This document shows positions 28,869-38,369 of a stretch of DNA of 64,000 bases, in pieces (the stretch's first letter is position 1; each line of letters starts with the position of its first letter). The stretch comes from Fibrobacter sp. UWB13. GTDB taxonomy: Bacteria > Fibrobacterota > Fibrobacteria > Fibrobacterales > Fibrobacteraceae. Location: NCBI RefSeq assembly GCF_900177805.1, contig NZ_FXAX01000005.1, positions 107,091 through 171,090 on the forward strand. Reading direction: 5' to 3'. The position numbers were made by a program, and so were the translations under genes. The notes below the pieces were generated by a model that did not search any database, was not told the origin of the DNA, and saw only the letters and a list, made by a program, of their open reading frames with translations.

Positions 28869-30059
28869 ATGGAAACAAAGTCCAACATTCCCGATAATAC
28901 ACTTTGGAGCCGCACGTTCATTACCGTTGCAGCGGCGAACTTTTTGCTGTTCTTTAGCTTTTACCAGCTATTGCCAATTTTGCCGTTGTACATCATCGAC
29001 AAATTCCAGACAGACAACGCGACTGCCGGTTTTATCATTTCGCTCTACACGATTGGGGCGCTCGCCTGCAGACCATTTGCCGGATTTCTCGTTGATACAT
29101 TCAGCCGAAAGCCGCTGTATTTTTGGACATTTTTTGCGTTTACACTCTGCTTTTTAGGCTACAAGACGGTCGGACTGTTGCCGATTCTAGCGGTCGTGCG
29201 TTTTGCACACGGACTGTTCTTCGGCATCTCGAGTACCGCAAGTAATACGGTGGCTATTGATGCACTGCCCGCAAGTCGCCGAGGCGAAGGCATCGGGTAT
29301 TTCGGGATTAGCGTGAACTTAGCCTTCGCCACCGGTCCCATGACCGGAATGTTTCTTTACGAAGCATTCGGCGACGGAATCGTTTTTGCCATTTCTACAA
29401 TCCTTTGCGTGATTGGACTTGTGCTTGTGCAGACGCTCAAGGTAAAGCCCCGCGAAAAGAAGGTCTGCACCCCGCTTTCGCTTGACCGATTCTTCCTCAC
29501 ACGCGCGGTTCCGCAATTTGCAAACTTCATCTTCGTCGGATTCGCTTACGGTCCAGTCACAAACTACATCGCCATTTACGCCAATGAGCTTGGCATTGGC
29601 GGCACGGGCTGGTTCTATGCTCTCATCGCCACAGGCCTCATCTTGAACCGCATCATGACAGGCCGCTTGATTGACCGCGGTTACCTGATTCATCTTGTGG
29701 GTTCCGGAATGACGCTGATCGTCATCGCCTACTTCATTCTTGCCTTTAGCCACGGGCCCATTACGTTTTTCCTGTCGGCATTCCTTATCGGCACAAGCCT
29801 CGGGCTTATCTTTCCCGGCTACCAGACCATGTGCGTGAATCTCGCCCGCCACGACCAGCGCGGTACGGCAAACAGCACCTATCTTTCGGGATGGGATATC
29901 GGCATTGGAACAGGAATTCTCGTAGGTGGCGCCATGGCAAACCACTTCGGGATGCACCAGCAAGTGTTCTTCGTCTGCGGCATAGCACTCGCCATCGCCG
30001 ACATCATGTTCCTTACATACACATCAAGGCATTACCTGAAAAATAAACTCGAAGGGTAA
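28869..30059 (+). CDS. MFS transporter
   Basis: The 396-aa inner-membrane protein has about 12 hydrophobic helices and the MFS loop 2-3 motif variant (GALACRPFAGFLVDTFSRKPL). It resembles sugar or drug efflux members (MFS_1), and the substrate cannot be read. The ATG at 28869 is chosen over a TTG at 28824, which would overlap the start of the divergent lipoprotein. No clear ribosome site is present. Confidence 0.88.
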   Translation: METKSNIPDNTLWSRTFITVAAANFLLFFSFYQLLPILPLYIIDKFQTDNATAGFIISLYTIGALACRPFAGFLVDTFSRKPLYFWTFFAFTLCFLGYKTVGLLPILAVVRFAHGLFFGISSTASNTVAIDALPASRRGEGIGYFGISVNLAFATGPMTGMFLYEAFGDGIVFAISTILCVIGLVLVQTLKVKPREKKVCTPLSLDRFFLTRAVPQFANFIFVGFAYGPVTNYIAIYANELGIGGTGWFYALIATGLILNRIMTGRLIDRGYLIHLVGSGMTLIVIAYFILAFSHGPITFFLSAFLIGTSLGLIFPGYQTMCVNLARHDQRGTANSTYLSGWDIGIGTGILVGGAMANHFGMHQQVFFVCGIALAIADIMFLTYTSRHYLKNKLEG

Positions 30060-30110
30060 AGCGACTTCCTAGCTTGCAGTTACTAGTAACTGCGGCGAAC
30101 CCGCAAGCGA

Positions 30111-31241
30111 CTAGGCCAAGCGTTTGTCTTCGTACATTTTTTTGTCGGCGTTGATCATGCTTTCCTTGAAGCTTTCGGGATTTCCATCCCAGCGGGCAAA
30201 GCCCATGCTCGCCTCAATCTTATAGGAGCGTGACACGCTCTTCGCGACTTCTTCTTGCAAGCATTCGCGGACTTCCTTAACCACATCGTCCGGGACTTCA
30301 GTCTGCGCAATCATCAAGAACTCGTCGCCACCATAACGGCAGAGGAACATCGAAGACCCCAAGCGTTCACAAGCCTTCTTGAGCGCCTGCGAAACAATAA
30401 TGAGCGCACGGTCACCTTCGGCATGGCCGTACGTATCATTAATTTGCTTGAAGTGATCCACGTCCACCATAATCACAAAAGAGTCTTTCTCTTCGCGCGG
30501 CTGATGCAAATAGTCATGCAGACGATTGCGGTTATTGAGCATCGTCAATGAATCCGTCGAAATCAACTGGTTTTGCATATGCAAATACGCAAACAAAATA
30601 ATAGCGGTACACCAGAAGCAGAAAATCGGAGTCGTCAATGCAAAGAGAACCTGAGCACCGCCCGCCACTAACACACCCGGCGTATAGCTAGCCACAATCA
30701 GATACGTTCCAAGATTAGCCCTATTCAGCATGGTTCGCGTACGGAGCAAACCACGGACAGTCCCCGCCATCCAATAAATCAACGGCAAGAATGATAAGAT
30801 GAAATAATAAAAGCCAATGGGTTCTAGTCGGTCATCAAGCCAAAAGTCGGGAGCAATCCAAAAAGAAATGAGCAACACCACAAACTGCACGATAATCGGG
30901 ATACGCAATTTGCACCGGAACCGTTCAATCTGCTTGCGAGTCATCTCCGGACGCGTGCTGATTTCAGCAAACATAAAACAGTTGTACGCGACAACCGGCA
31001 TAATAATGGCATTGAAATAATTCACCGCCAAGACAGTAAACGTATTTTTCGGGATAGTAGCATCGTTCACAAGCGCCCAAACAGAGTCACTTATGAAATA
31101 GACAATATGCCAAAGCACAAGCGTCTGGAAAAGTTCATACTTAACCTGCGGAGTCGGGAGTCTCTTGATACTGTACAAAAGCAGCAGCAGTATCACGATG
31201 CATCCCGCATTGACTTCGACATAAAATCCAAAAACGCTCAT
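30111..31241 (-). CDS. Membrane-bound diguanylate cyclase (GGDEF)
   Basis: This 376-aa protein probably makes cyclic di-GMP. Six to seven hydrophobic helices (about 1-215) form the sensor part. The GGDEF domain follows (about 220-376) with VDHFKQINDTYGHAEGD and an intact RYGGDEF. The inhibitory RxxD site five residues before the motif is absent (GSSM instead), so product inhibition through it is not expected. It is convergent with the MFS gene and transcribed alone. Confidence 0.93.
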   Translation of the reverse strand: MSVFGFYVEVNAGCIVILLLLLYSIKRLPTPQVKYELFQTLVLWHIVYFISDSVWALVNDATIPKNTFTVLAVNYFNAIIMPVVAYNCFMFAEISTRPEMTRKQIERFRCKLRIPIIVQFVVLLISFWIAPDFWLDDRLEPIGFYYFILSFLPLIYWMAGTVRGLLRTRTMLNRANLGTYLIVASYTPGVLVAGGAQVLFALTTPIFCFWCTAIILFAYLHMQNQLISTDSLTMLNNRNRLHDYLHQPREEKDSFVIMVDVDHFKQINDTYGHAEGDRALIIVSQALKKACERLGSSMFLCRYGGDEFLMIAQTEVPDDVVKEVRECLQEEVAKSVSRSYKIEASMGFARWDGNPESFKESMINADKKMYEDKRLA

Positions 31242-31465
31242 ACCTACAAAAATACTCTTTTTCTATTACATTAGGACAAAAATCCCTGTTTATTCTCAAA
31301 AACAATAGTAGGCATTACGGTGTATCGCTACGCTCGGCAAATGTTGCATATATGGGTACACAAATGTAAATACTAAATAAAAATCGCTATTTTTGTGTAT
31401 TTTTAATACAATCCGTTGCATAGAAACATTGCTTTTCCGTAAAATTCAATTTATATTTAGGAGTG

Positions 31466-32296
31466 ATGAAAGCAATTATCGAATACTCAGACTTCCGACA
31501 GTACATGCGCGACTTTTACGAAGAGCGCAAGCTCCGCCATGTTTTCTCATGGCGTGAATTTTCCAAAGCCGCAGGTTTTACCTCATCTTCATACATGAAG
31601 GTCGTCTGCGACGGGAAAAGTAATTTGAGCCGTATCGGCGTCGAGCGCACTGGGCAAGCCATGGGGCTTGTCGGATTTGAGATGGACTACTTCAGAGCAA
31701 TGGTCAACTTCGGCCAAGAAACGGACGAAGCAAAAAAGAAGGCCGCCTACGAAGAAATGCTCGAAATCGCCAGAGTCCACAAAGTCAGAGTCGTCGAAGG
31801 CGACCTGTTTGAATTTTACGAAAGCTGGAGAAACCCGGTCTTACGAGAACTCGCCCCGCTCATGCCAGGCGCCACCCCGGGTGAACTCGCCAAAATGTGC
31901 TACACGGACGTTTCCGCCGCCGACATCAAGCAGTCCCTAGATTTTTTGGTCAAGGCAGGGTTCCTCAACAAGACCGGAGAGAACACTTACACCCAGACCG
32001 AAACATCCATCAAGGGATCCCCCGAGGCAACCAAGCTCGCCATCCGCGACATGCATCGTGAAATGGCAAAAATTGCGGCAAATTCGCTGGATCTTGCCCG
32101 TACCGAACGCAATTTTAGCGGAATCACCATGGGAATTTCCAAGGACTCCTACGAACAAATCGTCAAGGAACTCGACGAATGCCGCCGTAAAATCGTAAGC
32201 ATTGCCGCAGGCGACAAGAACATCGATCAAGTTTATAGATTAAATTTACAGTTATTCCCTCTCACAAGAAAGGCGAAGGAGAATGGTAATGACTAA
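31466..32296 (+). CDS. TIGR02147-family putative regulator (second copy)
   Basis: This 276-aa paralogue of the protein at 12217-13050 is colinear with it from end to end. It has the XRE-like N-terminus (WREFSKAAGF, SSSYMKVV, GKSNLSR), the VLRELAPLMPGATPGE segment and the QVYRLNLQLFPLT tail. The ATG at 31466 follows TAGGAG. Its stop overlaps the start of a lipoprotein gene by 8 bases, again coupling regulator and lipoprotein. Confidence 0.87.
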   Translation: MKAIIEYSDFRQYMRDFYEERKLRHVFSWREFSKAAGFTSSSYMKVVCDGKSNLSRIGVERTGQAMGLVGFEMDYFRAMVNFGQETDEAKKKAAYEEMLEIARVHKVRVVEGDLFEFYESWRNPVLRELAPLMPGATPGELAKMCYTDVSAADIKQSLDFLVKAGFLNKTGENTYTQTETSIKGSPEATKLAIRDMHREMAKIAANSLDLARTERNFSGITMGISKDSYEQIVKELDECRRKIVSIAAGDKNIDQVYRLNLQLFPLTRKAKENGND

Positions 32297-33254
32297 GTTG
32301 TTCAATAAACTCTTGACTGCAAGTGCAACGGTTTTAGCCGCATTCTGTTCGTTTGCCTGTTCAGACAAAATAGCAGGAACCGCCGAAGAACCAAACCAGT
32401 TCGCCTATGGGACGCAGTCTAGCAGTTCCATAGACCGCTCCATCGTATCGGATTCCGGCAAATCTCTAGAAACACCAAACGATTATCCTATTATCACAAG
32501 CAGCGCCACAAGTCCAACGCCCTCGGTACAGATTTCTTCTTCATCACGCTCTGAAGAAGACGGCTATAACCCCATACACACAGATCCAGCACTGTCAAGC
32601 AGTTCAACAGGTGGCAGTGGAGGAGCAGGAAGTCCTGGTTTTGGCAATCCGGGAAACTGTTATTGCCCAATCGGATATACATGTCATTGTGGTCCAACAG
32701 TAGAGCCCGCAAGTACACTTGATGATTACCTCAAAAAATACAACATTACCGAAGCCACTTACGACGACAACGTTCTCGGCTACAACGTGACTTTAACATA
32801 CTGCGACTCCACAAAGCAAAATTGTGCGGAACTATCTAGCACAGCAAAGCTGAGAGAACTCGGACTGCACAAGATTACGAAAGATAATGTACGCGCACTC
32901 CCCTATCTTTTCGAAAAAACAATCTGGGCAATGCACGGCGATGTCTATGGAACAGCAAGCGGAGATATTTCAAGATTGCCAGACGGCTGCCCGCTCTATG
33001 TACTAAACATCTACGACTCATCGCCCGTCGTGCATGTGCTTACCAAAATTACAAAGGACACCATCGCCATCACAGAAATCCACGACAATTGCGATTACGA
33101 GCCGCGCCCGTTCGATACGCATGTCGGATTCCTATTCGAGTACTGTGGTGAACTTTCTGAAAGTCCCGAAATCGTACAGACATTCACGTTAAAAGAAACA
33201 TTAAAATGCGGTGAAATCGACTACAACGAGTACATCAATAAAAAACTCAAATAA
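32289..33254 (+). CDS. Lipoprotein coupled to the TIGR02147 gene
   Basis: This 321-aa predicted lipoprotein has its lipobox Cys at 24 (CSFACSDK). A Ser/Thr-rich tether (about 35-110) is followed by a tight Cys cluster of spacing C-x-C-x5-C-x-C (NCYCPIGYTCHCG). A C-terminal globular part of about 200 residues has scattered Cys and no family I recognise. The ATG at 32289 fits AAGGAG better than the one at 32283. It shares position, but not obvious sequence, with the lipoprotein behind the first TIGR02147 gene. Confidence 0.75.
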   Translation: MTKLFNKLLTASATVLAAFCSFACSDKIAGTAEEPNQFAYGTQSSSSIDRSIVSDSGKSLETPNDYPIITSSATSPTPSVQISSSSRSEEDGYNPIHTDPALSSSSTGGSGGAGSPGFGNPGNCYCPIGYTCHCGPTVEPASTLDDYLKKYNITEATYDDNVLGYNVTLTYCDSTKQNCAELSSTAKLRELGLHKITKDNVRALPYLFEKTIWAMHGDVYGTASGDISRLPDGCPLYVLNIYDSSPVVHVLTKITKDTIAITEIHDNCDYEPRPFDTHVGFLFEYCGELSESPEIVQTFTLKETLKCGEIDYNEYINKKLK

Positions 33255-33313
33255 AACAACGCGAAAGCGCTAAACGCAAGAATAGCTTTCGCATAACAAA
33301 AATCACCGAGAAT

Positions 33314-34111
33314 TTATTTATACAAATCCACAAATTCCTTGTGGATTTTTTTGTCGCCGTATTTATCTTCGGGAGAATGGAGTTCTTCAGGTGTGTAGCC
33401 GCTCGTAATGCTTTCAAGCACAACCTTGCAAGCCACATCGTCATAGCTAAAATGGATGCGGAACGTGCGGTAAGCAAGCACACCCGTTTTGGAATTTTCA
33501 CCAATCGTCAACCGACGTCGAGAGCTGTCAAAAACATCTTTGGAAAAATTCCCACGCGAAAGCTGCACCTGCGCAAAGCTTTCCAAGTCAAAAGAACTGC
33601 GCTCAGCAATCCAGCGATTCTGTTCGGCGAACTTTTCAGACATTTCAACAGCCCAAAGGTCACCGACTTGCTCTTCAACCCACCCCGCTTTTGCATCGGG
33701 GAATGCGTCTGCCATCGGAATGTACGGTTTGATATCAAGCACAGGCGTTCCATTCAGCAAATCCGATTCATCTACATATAACGTAAGACCATCAACTTTT
33801 AAAAGACGCACACAGCTGAGCCCAATCGGATTCGGGCGATAAGGACTGCGACTTGCAAAAGTCCCTACACGATCTTTGCCCTTCGGCGGCACAGGCGGAC
33901 GCGTTGTCGGACGCCAGCCACCATTTTCGTGGAACTGAAAAATCACCCAAATGCGCTCAAAGCCCTCCAAATCACGGAGAGCCATCTCGAAATTTCGCCC
34001 AGGATTCAACACAATCCGCCCCGGATGCCCCGCAAAAAGGCGCCCCTGCCTGGGAGCGTCGTACTTGTAAACAGCATCACCGTAAAATGTGCCGATGGGA
34101 GTGATTTCCAT
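33314..34111 (-). CDS. trmO: tRNA t6A37 N6-methyltransferase TrmO
   Basis: The 265-aa protein has the TrmO/TsaA beta-barrel: ITPIGTFYG at the N-terminus, LEGFERIWVIFQFH, and the signature GTFASRSPYRPNPIGLS that holds SAM. It methylates threonylcarbamoyl-adenosine in tRNAs reading ACY codons. The C-terminal part (LRLTIGENSKTG-like region) corresponds to the extra domain of E. coli TrmO (235 aa). Confidence 0.93.
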   Translation of the reverse strand: MEITPIGTFYGDAVYKYDAPRQGRLFAGHPGRIVLNPGRNFEMALRDLEGFERIWVIFQFHENGGWRPTTRPPVPPKGKDRVGTFASRSPYRPNPIGLSCVRLLKVDGLTLYVDESDLLNGTPVLDIKPYIPMADAFPDAKAGWVEEQVGDLWAVEMSEKFAEQNRWIAERSSFDLESFAQVQLSRGNFSKDVFDSSRRRLTIGENSKTGVLAYRTFRIHFSYDDVACKVVLESITSGYTPEELHSPEDKYGDKKIHKEFVDLYK

Positions 34112-34167
34112 AAAATTACCAGAAACAATTACAGTTCAACAAACAAAATTTAATAATTTAAAATTAT

Positions 34168-34515
34168 ATGCAGAACGATCCAGTTGAAATTCAAAACCAG
34201 GCTCAAAACGCCTCTAACGATCAGTCTTTTGTGGGACAGTTTTTTGATTCCGTAGCGGATCACGCTATAGACGAAGCCTTTAGCTCGGCCATTGATAAAG
34301 TCATCAACGTTGCCAAGCCTATCGCGAATTCAGTCATTGACAACGCCGGGGCCGCCGTCGATACGGTCATGGATGTTGCAGGTTCCGCGGCAAGTGCAGC
34401 CGCGGATGTTGCCGGGTCTGCCGCGAGTGCCGCCGTTGATGTCGCAGGGGAAGCAGCAAACGCAGCCATAGAAGTCGCCGGGACTATCGTCGGAAGTTTG
34501 CTCGACGGGATTTAA
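34168..34515 (+). CDS. Small Ala-rich protein with 11-residue repeats
   Basis: This 115-aa protein has no signal peptide. Its second half is built of 11-residue repeats (DVAGSAASAAA, DVAGSAASAAV, DVAGEAANAAI), preceded by weaker copies. Such hendecads form long amphipathic helices, as in LEA-like or lipid-associated proteins. The ATG has no clear ribosome site. Membrane or storage-granule association is only a guess. Confidence 0.6.
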   Translation: MQNDPVEIQNQAQNASNDQSFVGQFFDSVADHAIDEAFSSAIDKVINVAKPIANSVIDNAGAAVDTVMDVAGSAASAAADVAGSAASAAVDVAGEAANAAIEVAGTIVGSLLDGI

Positions 34516-34529
34516 GCACCAGGAAAAGC

Positions 34530-34558
34530 AAAAAAGCCAGCCCCGCGAAGGACTGGCT
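34530..34558 (-). terminator. Terminator of the lipoprotein at 34586
   Basis: On the minus strand, AGCCAG-N12-CTGGCT is followed by T6. It lies between two convergent genes. Confidence 0.75.
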
Positions 34559-34585
34559 AAACGTATTTCAAATTTCTATCACACA

Positions 34586-34978
34586 CTACTTCTCGTATTC
34601 TACAGCCAAACCCCAAAAATTGCAATTGTATTTTTCATCAGTCAATGCAAAAGATGGCAACATGCCAAAAAGACCTACATCAAAAAACCTTTGCGACGAA
34701 TACTTTTCAGTATGGATATCCAAAATGTTATCTACGTATATAACACTTCCATCCCCAAGCTTTATCATTTTACCGACAAATTTGTTCAAAAAACCAATTT
34801 CAGAACATCCAATATTAGCAGATTCGTACTGATATGTAACAGGCGTCATCTTTTTTATTTTCAATGGGGTTATTGGGATTGTCGGACCAGCAGCCGGCGA
34901 ATTTGGCTTAACTGTTGCACAAGAAGCAAAGAACAGAGCCATCAACAAGGCTACTGCAATAAGGGTTATTTTTTTCAT
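34586..34978 (-). CDS. Small lipoprotein of unknown function
   Basis: This 130-aa predicted lipoprotein has its lipobox Cys at 20 (FFASCATV). A Pro-rich stretch is followed by a beta-rich region (VTYQYESANIGCSEIG). Its start overlaps the stop of the upstream beta-barrel gene in ATGA, so the two are translated together. No family is recognised. Confidence 0.75.
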   Translation of the reverse strand: MKKITLIAVALLMALFFASCATVKPNSPAAGPTIPITPLKIKKMTPVTYQYESANIGCSEIGFLNKFVGKMIKLGDGSVIYVDNILDIHTEKYSSQRFFDVGLFGMLPSFALTDEKYNCNFWGLAVEYEK

Positions 34979-35940
34979 TTCTTTTCCTTTGTTAAAGAGT
35001 ACCAGGCATAAAAGTCAAGTCCGATAGTAAAGGTGTTCGCAGACAATCCATAGTCAAAATCAATTTTCTTTAATGCATACGAGAACGACAACGCAGCATC
35101 AAGATTCCATTTTCCCAAAGTCCAGCTTTTACCTACAGAAAGCAATAAACTTGGGATAAATTCTTTCTTTACAGGTTCTTCGATAGGCGGCTGTGACCTA
35201 TAAGTAGTCCCATATTGAGGTATGCTTATTTGTGAATTCGGCTGATAGTACCCTTGAACCTCAATAGTTGCGTTCGTAATAGAGCTTTCATATACACCTT
35301 TTCCCTTTAAGTTCCAACCCAAACCAACACCAAGTTGTCCCCATAAATCATCCAAGAAATGATATCTAAAAGAAACGGGAACAGAAACTTGATGATATGT
35401 AATTGAACGGTCTTGCGAAGAAGTTTTACTCACACGACGCGGTTCCTTTACGCCACTCCATCCATCACTATAATACTCTGATCCAGTAACCGTAATTACA
35501 CGATTTCGAGGAACTTGATCCGTAGTCTTATAATAGAGCATCTGATAATCAAGACCTGTTACCAAAGCCATTTTTTGATAAAAATAAACGCACAAGGCCG
35601 CACCAACACCAGCTTTTGCACCAAGCCAAGTAGCATCAGCCTCCTCATGATTTTTTTGAACTTCATCAGTCATCGACATTCCCAAAGGTAAAGCAAACAT
35701 GCCCCCTAAACGAGCTCCCAAAAGCAAACTCCTTATTTTAAAGGAATCATCAATGTCGGACTTCTTAACATCATTGTCTTTAACGACAACTTCCGTTGAT
35801 TCACTCGTTTTTTGCTCTGATTCAGCAAATTCAACGACAGTATTACTCCTATCTTCAACGAATTCGCTTTCCTGGGCAAAAAGCAATGAGGGAAGCAAAG
35901 AAATAGACAACAGAAAACCAGTAAACAGATTTGATTTCAT
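34976..35940 (-). CDS. Outer-membrane beta-barrel protein
   Basis: This 321-aa secreted protein has a signal peptide ending near LLFAQE and an acidic N-terminal linker. About eight to ten amphipathic strands with aromatic ends follow (VPVSFRYHFLDDLWGQLGVG). It resembles PorT-like/OMP_b-brl_2 barrels. It is coupled to the small lipoprotein downstream, suggesting a joint envelope role. (Its stop codon occupies 34975-34977.). Confidence 0.78.
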
Positions 35941-36257
35941 TTCAATATGTTCCGTTTATGTTTTAACAAATCCAACCTCAAATGTAAAAAAAGGCGAAAC
36001 ATTGTCAAGTTTTTTCGAGTTTTTGACCAAAAATATTGATATAGAACACAGAAAAAACCTCGGTAAAAGCGAGGCTATCATTCTTCTAATTCACGCCACT
36101 AGATTTTTCATAGCCGACAATATTATCATACCTTTTTCGTCCTACTTCCTACTTTTCTATCTTTGCGCTCCTTTGGAGCGCATTTAGTTCGGCTCAGCAA
36201 TGTCAAAACAACAAGTTGTTTTGCCGCTGCATTCGCCTTTTACTAAATTTGCGCACG
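35941..36257. repeat. Divergent intergenic stretch with repeats and hairpins
   Basis: This 317-base region between divergent genes holds three small hairpins: CCTCG/CGAGG at 36058-36074, GCGCTCC/GGAGCGC near 36166-36182, and AAAACAAC/GTTGTTTT near 36204-36222. It also contains a pyrimidine-rich word (CCTACTTCCTACTTTTCTAT) of the intergenic-repeat kind. No gene is seen. Confidence 0.5.
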
Positions 36258-37325
36258 ATGAAAGATAAAGCTAAAAAACTCATTGAAAAGTACGAAGAAC
36301 TGGAATCGGAACTCGGCAACCCGGATGTTCTCGGAGACCAGGCTCGTTACAACAAGATTCACAAGCAGTACAAGGGTATCGAAAAGGCTGTTTTGAAGGC
36401 CAAGGAATACCTGCAGATGATGGACGACCTTGACGAATACAAGGCCGCTCTCGGCGATTCCGACCCGGAAATGGTCGCGATGGCCAAGGCCGAAATTTCG
36501 GAGATCGAAAAGAAGCTCCCCGAAGTGACGGACGAACTCCAGATTTTGATGGTGCCGAAGGATCCGTGGGACTACCGTAACGCAACGCTTGAAATTCGCG
36601 GCGGTACGGGTGGCGACGAATCCGCACTTTTCGCAGGCGACCTGTTCCGCATGTATCGCGGTTACTGCGACAAGATGGGTTGGAAGATGACCATCCAGGA
36701 CTTGAGCGAAGGCACGGTGGGTGGCTACAAGGAAATCCGCGTGTTCATCGAAGGCGACAGCGTCTATGGAACACTCAAGTTCGAAAGTGGCGTTCACCGC
36801 GTGCAGCGCGTGCCGGAAACAGAAACGCAGGGCCGCGTGCATACGTCTGCAGCTACAGTCGCAATCCTCCCTGAAGCAGAAGAAGTCGACGTGGAAATCC
36901 GCGAAGCGGACATCCACATGGATACCTACCGTTCTTCGGGCGCTGGCGGTCAGTACATCAACAAGACGGACTCCGCAGTGCGTTTGACTCATATCCCGAC
37001 GGGTGTGGTGGTGAGCTGCCAGACCGAACGTAGCCAGTTGCAGAACAGACTCCACGCTATGGAAATGTTGCGTTCCAAGATTCTTGACGCCGTCATCGCG
37101 AAGAAGGAAAAGGAAGAAGCGGCAAACCGCAAGGCCCTCGTGGGTACTGGCGACCGTTCTGCCAAGATCCGTACTTACAACTATCCGCAGAACCGCGTGA
37201 CGGACCACCGCATTGGTCTCACCGTTTACAACTTGGACAAGGTTGTCACAGGCGATCTCGATGAAATCATCAACGGTCTCCAGATGGCAAACGCCCAGGA
37301 AAAGCTCGGAAAGTTCAACGCTTAA
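36258..37325 (+). CDS. prfA: Peptide chain release factor 1
   Basis: The 355-aa factor reads UAA and UAG stops. The GGQ catalytic loop is in SSGAGGQYINK, and the codon-recognition tripeptide lies in RVPETETQGRVHTS (P-E-T at the PxT position). The ATG at 36258 is used; an upstream in-frame codon at 36216 only adds a non-conserved leader. The gene that methylates its GGQ glutamine, prmC, follows 20 bases downstream. Confidence 0.97.
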   Translation: MKDKAKKLIEKYEELESELGNPDVLGDQARYNKIHKQYKGIEKAVLKAKEYLQMMDDLDEYKAALGDSDPEMVAMAKAEISEIEKKLPEVTDELQILMVPKDPWDYRNATLEIRGGTGGDESALFAGDLFRMYRGYCDKMGWKMTIQDLSEGTVGGYKEIRVFIEGDSVYGTLKFESGVHRVQRVPETETQGRVHTSAATVAILPEAEEVDVEIREADIHMDTYRSSGAGGQYINKTDSAVRLTHIPTGVVVSCQTERSQLQNRLHAMEMLRSKILDAVIAKKEKEEAANRKALVGTGDRSAKIRTYNYPQNRVTDHRIGLTVYNLDKVVTGDLDEIINGLQMANAQEKLGKFNA

Positions 37326-37345
37326 GGGGTCGTGAGGTAAGTCCA

Positions 37346-38317
37346 ATGCCACAGCCGCAGATGACAGTTCTTGAAATTTTGAACCGCACCAAGGTCTTCT
37401 TCGAAAAGAAGGGCATTCCTGATGCACGTCTCGATGCCGAGTACATCATCAGCTACGGTCTCAAGATGAAGAACCGCATGGACTTGTACCTGAACTTCGA
37501 AAAGCCGCTCACGCCAGCAGAGCTGGACGTGCTTCGCACGATGGTTGCACGCCGTGCAACGCGTGAGCCGCTGCAGCACATCATCGGCGACACAAGCTTC
37601 CGCGGTTTCATTATCAAGTGCGACCGCCGCGCGCTTATCCCGCGTCCGGAAACGGAATCACTCGTGGACATGGCAACCGACTGCCTCAAGGGCGTTGAAA
37701 AGCCGTTCATTGTCGAAATCGGCACTGGCACAGGCGCCATTTCAATCGCTTGTGCTAAAGAAATTGCAGGCGCCAAAGTCTTGGCAACAGACGTTTCCGA
37801 AGACGCTCTCGCCCTTGCACGTACAAATGCAGAAGTGAACGGACTCGCAGGCAATTCTAGCGAACAAAGCGCGGCAACCGCAGCAGACTCTACCGCTTCG
37901 GCAAGTTCCGCAAACGCAGTTAGCACATTGACCTTTGCACAGGGAAACCTGCTGAACGCCGTAACTCCAGAAGCCATCGCAAAAACCACCGGTGACGCCT
38001 CTGCAAAAATTGACTGCCTGATCGCAAACCTCCCCTACATTCCCGACGGCGAAAAAGACAAGCTCCAGCCAGAAGTTGCGAAATACGACCCCGCGCTCGC
38101 ATTGTTTGGCGGTGCAGATGGCCTCGACCTTGTCCGCAAGCTTTTACAGCAGACCGAAAACAGCCTCAAGCCGGGCGCATCTATTTTACTCGAAATCGGT
38201 TCAGAACAAGGTGAAATGCTCAAAGCTGAAGCATCAAGATACACTTGGCTTGAATTTACAGGCATTCACAAAGATTTTTGCAACAACATTCGTTTCGTCA
38301 GCTATAAAAAAATATAA
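37346..38317 (+). CDS. prmC: Release-factor glutamine methyltransferase
   Basis: The 323-aa enzyme methylates the GGQ glutamine of RF1/RF2. The N-terminal helical domain (REPLQHIIG, LIPRPETE) and SAM motif (VEIGTGTGAISIA) are intact. The catalytic motif reads NLPY instead of the common NPPY. An Ala/Ser-rich insertion of about 30 residues (about 170-200) enlarges the loop after motif II. GAGGT precedes the ATG. Confidence 0.95.
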   Translation: MPQPQMTVLEILNRTKVFFEKKGIPDARLDAEYIISYGLKMKNRMDLYLNFEKPLTPAELDVLRTMVARRATREPLQHIIGDTSFRGFIIKCDRRALIPRPETESLVDMATDCLKGVEKPFIVEIGTGTGAISIACAKEIAGAKVLATDVSEDALALARTNAEVNGLAGNSSEQSAATAADSTASASSANAVSTLTFAQGNLLNAVTPEAIAKTTGDASAKIDCLIANLPYIPDGEKDKLQPEVAKYDPALALFGGADGLDLVRKLLQQTENSLKPGASILLEIGSEQGEMLKAEASRYTWLEFTGIHKDFCNNIRFVSYKKI

Positions 38318-38369
38318 GTTATAGAGTAAAGTAACATCCTTTACCCTTAACCCGTCTCCAGGGGGCGAC

